Of a stretch of 45,092 bases of DNA, positions 33,178 through 41,353 are shown piece by piece (positions within the stretch are counted from its first letter, which is position 1; each line of letters opens with the position of its first letter). The DNA is taken from assembly GCA_030706455.1 (NCBI GenBank), contig JAUZOL010000010.1:1-45092 (forward strand), given 5' to 3'. This stretch comes from Bacteroidota bacterium (GTDB taxonomy: Bacteria; Bacteroidota; Bacteroidia; Bacteroidales; Paludibacteraceae). A program made the translations under genes and the position numbers. Under the pieces are notes generated by a model that was given only the letters and a program-made list of their open reading frames with translations, was not told the origin of the DNA and made no database searches.

Positions 33178-33588
33178 GTGAATATGAGAGCATCTGTAAA
33201 AAATATTGTCGGCACCTTTATTATCCTGCTGATTGCCCTGCAAGTGGTCAATCTCAGTATCGATTCTGTGGATTTCTATACACAGACCAACAGCCACTCT
33301 GCTATGGATGACCAGGATTACACCGACTCCATGCTCGAATTTGTGGTAGAGAACATGCTCGGCTTCTCCAAACATACCCTTCACGACAAAGCCAACAACA
33401 ACAGCACCTCCAAAATGCAGCAGAACAGCATGCACTGGGATGTGAAACTTTTTTATACCACTACGCCCAAATCGGCTGTAAAAGAATTGGCAGATAACCG
33501 CTTGTCTTATTTCATCACCAACGATAAGGCTGTAACGCTTTACTACAGCGAGGTAAGTCCCAAACCTCCGCAATTCATCTTTGCCTGA
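33178..33588 (+). CDS. Small exported Met/His-rich protein of unknown function
   Basis: This 136-residue protein has one N-terminal hydrophobic segment (residues about 9-26, VGTFIILLIALQVVNLSI), then a polar domain. The stretch from about residue 37 to 85 is rich in Met, His, Asp and Asn (HSAMDDQDYTDSMLEF, FSKHTLHDK, SKMQQNSMHWDV). It could bind metal, but no known motif was matched. The start may be GTG 33178 or ATG 33184, two codons later. It is the first gene before tolC, adaptor and HME pump, which suggests a periplasmic or membrane-tethered accessory of metal efflux. A similar small gene often precedes such operons in Bacteroidota, but I do not recognise a named family. Confidence 0.7.
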   Translation: MNMRASVKNIVGTFIILLIALQVVNLSIDSVDFYTQTNSHSAMDDQDYTDSMLEFVVENMLGFSKHTLHDKANNNSTSKMQQNSMHWDVKLFYTTTPKSAVKELADNRLSYFITNDKAVTLYYSEVSPKPPQFIFA

Positions 33589-33761
33589 TCTTCCGATCGG
33601 GATCAATCTCTTTAGACATCTTTTGTGCCGTTGCTCTTTCCCTGACCGAAAAGTGATTCGACACGTGCATATACACTCAAAAAGTGTATCCAATTTGCTA
33701 CATAAAAAGGTTATGTGGCGATATGAAATTATACCCATTAATCATTCATTGTAGATTGACT

Positions 33762-35054
33762 ATGAGAAAAATTGTAACAGTTTTAACGACTTGCCTGGGC
33801 TTGCTGTATCCTTACAACAGCAGGGCACAAGGCATCACCAGCCTGCAGACCGATACGATAACGATGCGGCTGGACAGCGCGGAAAATATCTTTGTCCGCA
33901 AAAATTTCACCTTGCTGGCGCAGCGTTACAACATCGACGCTCAGAAGGCGCTGGTGTTACAGGCAAAGCTTTTTCCCAACCCGACGTTTAGCTTCGGAAC
34001 CCCGCTTTATCAGACGGCTACCCACAAATATTTCCCGATGGGAAAGGAGGGCGAGATTTCCATGGGGTTGTCGCAGGTCATTCTGCTGGCCAACAAACAT
34101 AACAAACAACTGAAAATCGCACAATCGAATGCGGAGCTGTCCGAATACCAGTTTTATGATTTGCTACGGACACTGAAACATACCTTGCGAAGCGATTTTT
34201 TCAATATTCACTACCTGATGCAATCGGCCAAAGTGTATCAAACCGAAATAGACGGCTTGCAGCGTATGGCGGATGCTTTCGACCGGCAAAAGGGAAAAGG
34301 TTACGTTTCCGAAAAAGAGGTGGTACGTATCAAAGCGCAGCTCTACAGCCTGCAAAGCGAATACAACGACTTGCAACAGCAGATCGAAGGGTTGGAAAGC
34401 GAGATGCGGCTTTTGTTGCAAACGCCCTCTGTTGTAGTCGTTCCCGATGTGAACGAGCAAAGTATCACCAACCTGAATGCGCAGCAATACCCCATCGCCA
34501 AACTGATTGATACGGCCTACACGCAACGCCCTGACTTGAAAATTGCCGGTCTGAATACTAAAATCAGCACCCTCAACCTGCAATTACAGAAAGCAATGGC
34601 AGTGCCCGATGTGACGCTTCAAATGAATTACGACCAACAGGGCAGTTATATCAACAACCTTGCTTCGGTAGGGTTCAGCATCGACCTCCCGTTTTTGAAC
34701 CGCAATCAGGGGAATATCAAATCGGTGCGAGCAGCCGTGAAACAAAACGAGGCCGGTTATCTGGCAGCGAAAGCCGGTGTGGACGAGCAAATTTTCAATG
34801 CACTGCAACGGGCAATGGAGAACAGCGAACTGCTGCAAAAACGCGATCCGTCGTTCGACCGGGACTTCGACCGGTTGTCGGATGAGGTATTGAAAAATTA
34901 CAGGTCGCGCAACATGAGTATGCTCGACTTTCTCGATTTCTACGATTCGTACAAGGAGAACAAAGTGCAGACTGAGAGCCTTAAGTTTAATCGCCTGAGG
35001 GCCTTCGAAGATCTTAATTTTTATACCGGAACGGATCTGTTTCCATTGAAATAA
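33762..35054 (+). CDS. TolC family outer-membrane protein (metal efflux, CzcC-like)
   Basis: This protein of about 430 residues has a signal peptide (MRKIVTVLTTCLGLLYPYNSRAQG). The start at 33762 is chosen over the upstream in-frame ATG at 33684 because the signal peptide begins here. Two TolC domains follow, with LRSDFFNIHYLMQSAKVYQTEIDGLQRMADAFDRQK and QRPDLKIAGLNTKISTLNLQLQKAMAVPDVTLQMNYDQQGSY. The second block is typical of CzcC/CusC-type channels. It forms the outer-membrane exit of the metal efflux system with the next two genes and is 21 bases before the adaptor gene. Confidence 0.92.
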   Translation: MRKIVTVLTTCLGLLYPYNSRAQGITSLQTDTITMRLDSAENIFVRKNFTLLAQRYNIDAQKALVLQAKLFPNPTFSFGTPLYQTATHKYFPMGKEGEISMGLSQVILLANKHNKQLKIAQSNAELSEYQFYDLLRTLKHTLRSDFFNIHYLMQSAKVYQTEIDGLQRMADAFDRQKGKGYVSEKEVVRIKAQLYSLQSEYNDLQQQIEGLESEMRLLLQTPSVVVVPDVNEQSITNLNAQQYPIAKLIDTAYTQRPDLKIAGLNTKISTLNLQLQKAMAVPDVTLQMNYDQQGSYINNLASVGFSIDLPFLNRNQGNIKSVRAAVKQNEAGYLAAKAGVDEQIFNALQRAMENSELLQKRDPSFDRDFDRLSDEVLKNYRSRNMSMLDFLDFYDSYKENKVQTESLKFNRLRAFEDLNFYTGTDLFPLK

Positions 35055-35075
35055 AACTATTTAATTACTACCGAA

Positions 35076-36179
35076 ATGAAACAAAAAAATAGATTCCTTT
35101 TCAAGTCAATACTATCAGCGCTGCTGATGTCTGCACTCTTGATTTCGTGCCAGAGCAACAGCAACAGCACAACTCAACAGTCGAAATATGTACTGCCCGA
35201 TTCGCTGGTAAAAACGCTACAACTCGACGTTGTGAATACGGCTCCTCTTACCAACACCGTTACGTTGACCGGCAAGGTTGGATTTAACGAAGATAAGGTG
35301 GCCAAGATCTACCCGATGGTGAGCGGAACTATTCAACATGTCAAAGTGATGTTGGGCGACTATGTCCGTGCCGGTCAGGTGTTGGGAGTGATAAAGAGCT
35401 CCGAAATGGCAGGCTTCAGCAACGAGCTGGTCAATGCACAAACAAACCTGAATGTTGCCAAAAAGAATCTGGATGCCACGCGTGATATGTATAACAGCGG
35501 GTTAGCGTCGCAGAAAGATCTTTTGGCAGCTCAGGCCGGTCACGAACAGGCGCTGTCGGAACTGAGCCGGGTGAAGCGCGTGTTGCACATCAACGGCGGC
35601 AATACTAACGGTGACTATATCGTGCGTTCGCCGGTAAGCGGCTTTGTGGTCGAGAAATTTGTTACCGACAACATGTCCATCCGTGCCGATAACGCCACCA
35701 ACCTTTTTACTATTGCCGACCTGAAGAACGTTTGGGTGATTGCCAATGTTTACGAATCGAACATCGGTTTGGTACACCTCAATGACAATGTGAATGTGAC
35801 AACTCTGGCTTATCCCGACAAATCGTTCAGGGGCAAAGTCGATAAGATTATGAACGTACTCGATCCTGTCAATAAAGTGATGAAAGTGCGCATTGTGTTG
35901 CCTAATCCCGGCTACCTGCTGAAACCGGAAATGTTTGCCAAAGTGGAGCTGAAAGATAATGGCCATCACTCGGCAATGTGCGTTTCGTCGGGAGCTGTGG
36001 TCTTCGATCAGAGTCAGAACTATGTGCTGGTTTACAAAAGTCCGTCCGATATACGCATCGTACAGGTGAATGTCCTTAATACCATCGGCAACAAAACCTT
36101 CATTTCCGGCAATATTCAGCCAGGCGAAAAGGTTATTTCCTCGCAGGCCATTCTGATTTACGAAGCGCTGAATAGCTAA
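35076..36179 (+). CDS. Efflux RND periplasmic adaptor, CzcB/CusB-like lipoprotein
   Basis: This 367-residue adaptor has an N-terminal lipobox (ALLISC, Cys about residue 25). It has lipoyl-like halves (AKIYPMVSGTIQHVKVMLGDYVRAGQVLGVI and DYIVRSPVSGFVVEKFVTDNMSI), an alpha-hairpin (about 115-165) and a beta-barrel domain (about 215-290, NVWVIANVYESNIGLVHLND). It links the HME pump to the outer-membrane channel. It lacks the N-terminal methionine cluster seen in CusB, which agrees with the pump not being of the Cu/Ag type. It is encoded between channel and pump, in the same operon. Confidence 0.93.
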   Translation: MKQKNRFLFKSILSALLMSALLISCQSNSNSTTQQSKYVLPDSLVKTLQLDVVNTAPLTNTVTLTGKVGFNEDKVAKIYPMVSGTIQHVKVMLGDYVRAGQVLGVIKSSEMAGFSNELVNAQTNLNVAKKNLDATRDMYNSGLASQKDLLAAQAGHEQALSELSRVKRVLHINGGNTNGDYIVRSPVSGFVVEKFVTDNMSIRADNATNLFTIADLKNVWVIANVYESNIGLVHLNDNVNVTTLAYPDKSFRGKVDKIMNVLDPVNKVMKVRIVLPNPGYLLKPEMFAKVELKDNGHHSAMCVSSGAVVFDQSQNYVLVYKSPSDIRIVQVNVLNTIGNKTFISGNIQPGEKVISSQAILIYEALNS

Positions 36180-36279
36180 TCACAAACCTGCATCAGTAGA
36201 CAAAAACTTAAAGAAGAGATACCAGTTTCAGTAGTTAATTTTCAAATTGGCACATCTTCAAATTAGCACATTGATAAAC

Positions 36280-39200
36280 ATGAATAAACTGATAAAAAAC
36301 ATCATAACCTTCTCGCTCAAAAATCAATATTTCATTTTCGGAGCGACATTGTTATTGCTTATTTCGGGAATTATTGTGTTCAAGAACATGCCTATCGAGG
36401 CATTTCCTGACGTCACCAATACCGAAATAACGATCATCACCCAATGGCCGGGACGTAGCGCGGAAGAGGTGGAAAAATTCGTCACCATTCCCATCGAGAT
36501 CGCCATGAATCCGGTGCAAAAAAAGGTGAGTCTGCGTTCGAGCAGTATTTTCGGCCTCTCCTACATCAAACTGGTTTTCGACGATGGCGTGCCTGACAAG
36601 GATGCCCGTATGCAGGTAAACAATTTGCTGGCCAATGCAAACTTGCCCGAAGGCGTACAGCCATCCGTGCAGCCGCCCACCGGGCCTACCGGAGAGGTAT
36701 TTCGTTACACGTTGCGCAGTACTTTTCGTGATCCGCGGGAGCTGAAAACACTGCAGGACTGGGTCGTCGATCGACAGCTTCGTGCGGTGCCCGGCGTGGC
36801 CGATGTGGTTAGTTTCGGCGGCATGGTGAAAACCTACGAGATTAAGGTCGATCCCGGTAAACTGAGTACGCTCGGCATCACTCCTCTCGATCTGTATTCG
36901 GCACTCAGCAAGAGTAATATCAATATCGGAGGCGATGTCATCACCAAAAACAATCAGGCTTACGTGGTGCGGGGCATCGGTTTGCTGAACGATATCAATG
37001 AGATTAAAAACGTTGTTGTACAAAATATTAACGGTATTCCCGTGCTGGTGAAAGACGTGGCCGACGTGGAAATATCCCATCTTCCGCGGCTGGGATTGGT
37101 GAGTCGTGCCGATTCGCACACCGACGCGTCAGGCAACCGAACGGTGAGCAAAGAAGATGACGTGGTGGAGGCCATTGTGGTGATGCGCAAGGGCGAAAAC
37201 CCGACACAGGTCATCAACGCCGTGAAGGACAAGGTGGAAGAAATCAATAAACACGTGTTGCCGCACGACACTAAAATTGTTCCGTTCTACAACCGTGAAA
37301 CACTTATCAACTTCGCCACCGGCACCGTGTTACACAACCTGATAGAGGGTATTCTGTTAGTTACGTTACTGGTATCGCTCTTTATGTTCAACTGGCGCAC
37401 CACGCTCATTGTTTCCATCATTATTCCGCTTGCATTGCTGTTTGCCTTTATCTGCCTCAATCTGATGGGTATGAGTGCCAATCTGCTTTCGCTGGGTGCC
37501 GTCGACTTTGGTATCATCATCGACGGAGCGGTGGTAATGGTTGAAGGGCTTTTTGTGGTGCTCGACCGGCAGGCAAAAGAGGTAGGGATGGAGCGTTTCA
37601 ATAAGCTCGTAAAGACCGGTCTTATTAAAACCAACAGTATCCGTCTGGCAAAAGCCATTTTCTTTTCCAAACTGATTATCATCACCGGCTTGTTGCCCAT
37701 TTTCGCCTTTCAGAAGGTGGAAGGTAAGATGTTCTCGCCATTGGCCTACACGCTGGGATTTGCCTTACTCGGGGCATTAATCACCACTTTGACGCTGGTA
37801 CCGGTGTTGATTAGGTTGCTGCTGAAAAAGAACGTTCAGGAGAAGCACAACCCAGTTGTAGATTACATTACCCGCAAACTGATGGCGGGCTTCGATTATA
37901 CCTATCGTCACAAAAAAGTGTCGCTGATTACGGCCGCTGTCATTATTGTAGTCGGACTGGGATCGTTCAAGTTTCTGGGTTCGGAATTCATTCCCGAAAT
38001 GAACGAAGGCGCCATTTGGCTGCGGGCACAGCTGCCGTATTCCGTTTCGCTCGACAAATCCATCGAAGTATCGAAGCAGATACGCGGCATCGTGATGACA
38101 TTCCCGCAAGTGCAAAGTATTGTGGCGCAAACAGGGAGACCCGATGACGGAACTGATGTGGCCGGGTTTTATAATAATGAATTCGACATTCAGCTTTATC
38201 CCGAGAAGGAGTGGAAACCCCGCATGAGCAAAGAGGAGCTGATTGACGAGATGAACCGTAAGCTTTCTGGAATTCCAGGTGTGGATTTCAACTTTTCGCA
38301 ACCGATTACCGACAACGTAGAGGAGGCAGTTTCTGGAGTAAAAGGATCTATTTGTGTGAAGATTTTTGGAGACTCTCTTAACTACATGGAAGATAAGTCG
38401 AAAGAGGTATGTAATATTCTGAGAACAGTGCGCGGCATCTCCGACCTGGGGGCTATTCGCAACATCGGACAACCCGAACTCGACATAGATCTTGATCAAC
38501 AAAAAATGGCATTCTATGGCGTTTCTACGGTCGATGCTAATGCTGTTATCGAGATGGCAATCGGTGGGAAGGTGGCTTCCACACTGTATGAAGGCATCCG
38601 AAAGTTCGATATTCGCATCCGTTTCCCTGAGCAATACCGAACATCTGTGGACGATATCGGTAACCTGATGGTTCCCACGTCGAGCGGTTCGAAGGTGCCA
38701 GTCAAAGAGATTGCTTCTATTTCCATGAAAACCGGTCCATGTCTTATCTTCCGCGATGACAACCGCCGTTATTCTGCCGTCAAATTCTCGGTTCGTGACC
38801 GCGATATGGGAAGTGCCGTGCAGGAAGCCAGGGCCAAAGTGGATCGGGCCGTGCATCTTAAAAAAGGATATGACATGGTTTGGCAGGGAGATTTTGAGAA
38901 TCAGCAACGTGCCGTCAAACGTCTTGCTCAGGTGGTTCCGGTCAGCCTGATTCTCATTTTCCTGCTCCTTTTCATCATGTTTGGCAACATGAAGGATGCC
39001 GGACTGGTGTTCCTTAATGTACCTTTTGCCATTGTGGGCGGTATCGCGGTGCTATTTGCCACACATACCAGCTTCAGCATTTCGGCAGGTATCGGCTTTA
39101 TCGCGCTTTTCGGTATCTGCATACTGAGCGGGGTATTACTGATAAGTGCTTTCAAGGAGAATATCCATGCACGAAAGAAGGAGAAAAAGATTCTCCAGCC

Positions 39201-39468
39201 CGCTGTTCGCGAAGGAGTCCGCCAAATGATCCGTCCTGTGGTGATGACAGCGCTGATGGCAGCCATCGGGTTACTTCCGGCGGCGCTGTCGCACGGTATT
39301 GGTTCCGAAAGTGCTCAACCGTTGGCGCGTGTGGTGATCGGAGGTATTCTGTGTGCCATGTTCTTTTCGTTGCTTGTTTTCCCGCTTATTTTTTCGTTGG
39401 CTTACCGGAATATCGATAAGTTCCACCACAAAAAACTGTGGGACGATGTGAAGGACGAAGCCGAATAA
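36280..39468 (+). CDS. Heavy-metal efflux RND transporter (HME family, CzcA-like)
   Basis: This 1062-residue inner-membrane pump has the HME signature DFGIIIDGAVVMVEG (residues 409-423), with Asp409, Asp415 and Glu422 as in CzcA. The N-terminal MNKLIKNIITFSLKNQYFIF and TQWPGRSAEEVEKFVTIPIE are typical of CusA/CzcA. The three methionines that bind Cu(I)/Ag(I) in CusA (Met573, Met623, Met672) align with Leu, Asn and Glu here, so export of divalent cations is more likely than of copper or silver. The metal itself is not resolved. The start at 36280 is chosen over a TTG at 36247. It is the last gene of the operon and is followed by a terminator. Confidence 0.94.
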   Translation: MNKLIKNIITFSLKNQYFIFGATLLLLISGIIVFKNMPIEAFPDVTNTEITIITQWPGRSAEEVEKFVTIPIEIAMNPVQKKVSLRSSSIFGLSYIKLVFDDGVPDKDARMQVNNLLANANLPEGVQPSVQPPTGPTGEVFRYTLRSTFRDPRELKTLQDWVVDRQLRAVPGVADVVSFGGMVKTYEIKVDPGKLSTLGITPLDLYSALSKSNINIGGDVITKNNQAYVVRGIGLLNDINEIKNVVVQNINGIPVLVKDVADVEISHLPRLGLVSRADSHTDASGNRTVSKEDDVVEAIVVMRKGENPTQVINAVKDKVEEINKHVLPHDTKIVPFYNRETLINFATGTVLHNLIEGILLVTLLVSLFMFNWRTTLIVSIIIPLALLFAFICLNLMGMSANLLSLGAVDFGIIIDGAVVMVEGLFVVLDRQAKEVGMERFNKLVKTGLIKTNSIRLAKAIFFSKLIIITGLLPIFAFQKVEGKMFSPLAYTLGFALLGALITTLTLVPVLIRLLLKKNVQEKHNPVVDYITRKLMAGFDYTYRHKKVSLITAAVIIVVGLGSFKFLGSEFIPEMNEGAIWLRAQLPYSVSLDKSIEVSKQIRGIVMTFPQVQSIVAQTGRPDDGTDVAGFYNNEFDIQLYPEKEWKPRMSKEELIDEMNRKLSGIPGVDFNFSQPITDNVEEAVSGVKGSICVKIFGDSLNYMEDKSKEVCNILRTVRGISDLGAIRNIGQPELDIDLDQQKMAFYGVSTVDANAVIEMAIGGKVASTLYEGIRKFDIRIRFPEQYRTSVDDIGNLMVPTSSGSKVPVKEIASISMKTGPCLIFRDDNRRYSAVKFSVRDRDMGSAVQEARAKVDRAVHLKKGYDMVWQGDFENQQRAVKRLAQVVPVSLILIFLLLFIMFGNMKDAGLVFLNVPFAIVGGIAVLFATHTSFSISAGIGFIALFGICILSGVLLISAFKENIHARKKEKKILQPAVREGVRQMIRPVVMTALMAAIGLLPAALSHGIGSESAQPLARVVIGGILCAMFFSLLVFPLIFSLAYRNIDKFHHKKLWDDVKDEAE

Positions 39469-39492
39469 CAATGAAGTATATCAATACGGAGG

Positions 39493-39524
39493 CCGACCCA
39501 GTCTGTTTCTGGGTTGGTTTTTTT
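39493..39524 (+). terminator. Rho-independent terminator after the metal-efflux operon
   Basis: CCGACCCAG (39493-39501) pairs with CTGGGTTGG (39509-39517), with one wobble, a 7-base loop and a T7 tract. Confidence 0.85.
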
Positions 39525-39823
39525 GCGTATCAGCCTGAATTCCCATGACGGTTCTCCTATGAATTGAAGATTTTATTAAAAGGAATCAGAGTTTTTTAGC
39601 CCTATTCAAAAAGTCATACCTTTGCAAACTGTTTTTTGCGGCACACCAATTCACCATAAAAGGTTACAGAAACAAGCCATTATCCTCTTTTGTAGGGATA
39701 GTTTCATGGTCAAAATCCGAATAATTTTGCAGCAAATTAATGATCAGGATGAAATAAGACTATTTTTATATGCAGAATATAGTAGACATTATATCGATTA
39801 AGTGTATATAAATCTCAACTATA
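39525..39823. other. Intergenic region with an isolated promoter element
   Basis: No convincing gene is present. A 31-codon frame at 39704-39799 was seen but shows no coding character. The TACCTTTG at 39617 is the only clear signal, followed further on by the family B repeat at 39824. Confidence 0.5.
39617..39624 (+). promoter_or_regulatory. Isolated -7 element
   Basis: TACCTTTG, followed by CAAACTG, is a good TAnnTTTG match, but the next gene begins 369 bases later. It would give the porin gene a very long leader or drive a small RNA. Confidence 0.35.
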
Positions 39824-39928
39824 GACCTCTCCTCCCAACCTCCTCCCCCAAGGGGAAGAGGTGAAAGGTAGTGAAATTTTTAGAATTCAATTCATTTTGC
39901 AGATTTTCCCCTCTCTTTGGAGAGGTCA
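39824..39928. repeat. Composite long inverted repeat, family B, copy 2
   Basis: GACCTCTCC (39824-39832) pairs perfectly with GGAGAGGTC (39919-39927). Inside are CTCCCCC-AAGGGGAAGAG and TTTTCCCC blocks. The arrangement of C-rich left part, AT-rich centre and G-rich right part matches the copies at 2649 and 44548. Confidence 0.62.
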
Positions 39929-39992
39929 GATGCGAAAATTAAAAAATGAATTTATCTGTAGAATATAGTCCTTTTGTCAATAAATAACGCTT

Positions 39993-41300
39993 ATGATCAG
40001 AAATATTCTTACTCTGGGATTTTTGTTTTTTAGTATAATGGTCAGTGCCCAAACGGCCGACTCACTGAAAGCCGAACGCCTGTCGGTTCATTTTCAGTCG
40101 ACAGTGATTCGACAAATGAAACCTGCTTTCCATGCCGCATATTCCGGCATCAACAGTCTATCGCCCCGTGAAGATGCTCAGACTTCGCTTACATCCACGC
40201 TCTTTTTAGGACTACGTTTATGGGATGGTGCTTCTTTCTATTTTAATCCTGAATTGAGTGGCGGATCGGGGTTAAGCGGAGCCGTGGGAGTTGCTGATGC
40301 ATTGAATGGTGAAACCTACCGCATTGGGAATCCAGCGCCTCAAATATCGCTGGCCCGCCTTTACGTCCGACAACTCATTGCGCTCACTGACAAAAGAAGC
40401 TATCAAAACAGCGATATGAATCAACTTGGAGGATGGATTCCTGAATGTTATGTTTCGATTACTATCGGAAAATCTGCTATCGCTGACTTTTTTGATGGTA
40501 ATAAGTTCAGTCACGATCCACGCTCGCAGTTTATGGCATGGTCGCTGATGGACAACGGAGCATGGGACTATCCGGCCAATACGCATGGCTATACCGAAAG
40601 TGTTATGCTGGAATATGTTTCTCCCACACACGAATTGCGTTATGCCGCTTCGTTGCTTCCGAAAGCTCCCAACGGTGAAGAACTGAACTGGAATATAGGC
40701 AAAGCTCTTTCGCACAGTCTCGAGTACACGCATAAGCATACGATAGCCGGTCAGGAGGGAGCAATTCGTCTATTGGGTTATTTCTCCACTGCCAATATGG
40801 GGAATTACAGGCAGAGTCTGGCAAATCCGTCCGACATCGCCTCGACCCGTGTTTATGGACATACCAAATACGGTTTCGGTATAAATGCCGAACAAAACAT
40901 CACCGCTGATTTGGGCTGTTTTCTGCGTGCCGGATGGAACGACGGACATCATGAAACTTGGGCATTTACGGAAATTGACCGAACGTTGAGCGGTGGATTT
41001 GTACTGACAGGGCAACGTTGGAAGCGCAGTAATGACAATATCGGATTGGCTTATGTCATTTCGGGGCTCTCAAAAGATCACCGCGATTTTCTTCAAGCCG
41101 GCGGTTATGGGTTCGAATTGGGCGACGGCACCTTGCATTATGCACCCGAGCAACTGGCCGAACTCTATTATTCGGCTGAAATGAAAAAAGACCTGCTCTA
41201 CCTTACGGCAGCTTACCAGTTGCTTGTCAATCCCGGATATAACAAAGATCGCAGCGGACCGGTCAATGTATTTTCCGTACGATTGCATGTGAAAATATAG
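39993..41300 (+). CDS. Carbohydrate porin, OprB family
   Basis: This 435-residue outer-membrane protein has a signal peptide (to MVSAQTA, residue about 20). The mature protein carries the OprB family blocks FHAAYSGINSLSPREDAQTSLTSTLFLGLRLW, GGWIPECYVSITIGKSAIADFFDGNKFSHDPRSQFM and SLMDNGAWDYPANTHGYT, then strands ending in NVFSVRLHVKI. OprB proteins form channels for sugars in proteobacteria; homologues in Bacteroidota are usually only described as carbohydrate porins. It is a single gene, convergent with the TonB receptor, whose 3' end is 53 bases away. A metal-related role is possible from position but not shown by sequence. Confidence 0.85.
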   Translation: MIRNILTLGFLFFSIMVSAQTADSLKAERLSVHFQSTVIRQMKPAFHAAYSGINSLSPREDAQTSLTSTLFLGLRLWDGASFYFNPELSGGSGLSGAVGVADALNGETYRIGNPAPQISLARLYVRQLIALTDKRSYQNSDMNQLGGWIPECYVSITIGKSAIADFFDGNKFSHDPRSQFMAWSLMDNGAWDYPANTHGYTESVMLEYVSPTHELRYAASLLPKAPNGEELNWNIGKALSHSLEYTHKHTIAGQEGAIRLLGYFSTANMGNYRQSLANPSDIASTRVYGHTKYGFGINAEQNITADLGCFLRAGWNDGHHETWAFTEIDRTLSGGFVLTGQRWKRSNDNIGLAYVISGLSKDHRDFLQAGGYGFELGDGTLHYAPEQLAELYYSAEMKKDLLYLTAAYQLLVNPGYNKDRSGPVNVFSVRLHVKI

Positions 41301-41353
41301 AGGTTGTTTAGCTTGTTTGAAATAGGAAACCAGCCGGATTACGACGATTCAAA

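Noticed and set aside
37777-38907. Long minus-strand frames opposite the metal pump gene
   Set aside because: Antisense shadows of a gene with strong family motifs; no start context or motif.
39704-39799. A 31-codon frame before the porin gene
   Set aside because: Short, without a promoter or ribosome-binding site close by, and no family resemblance.
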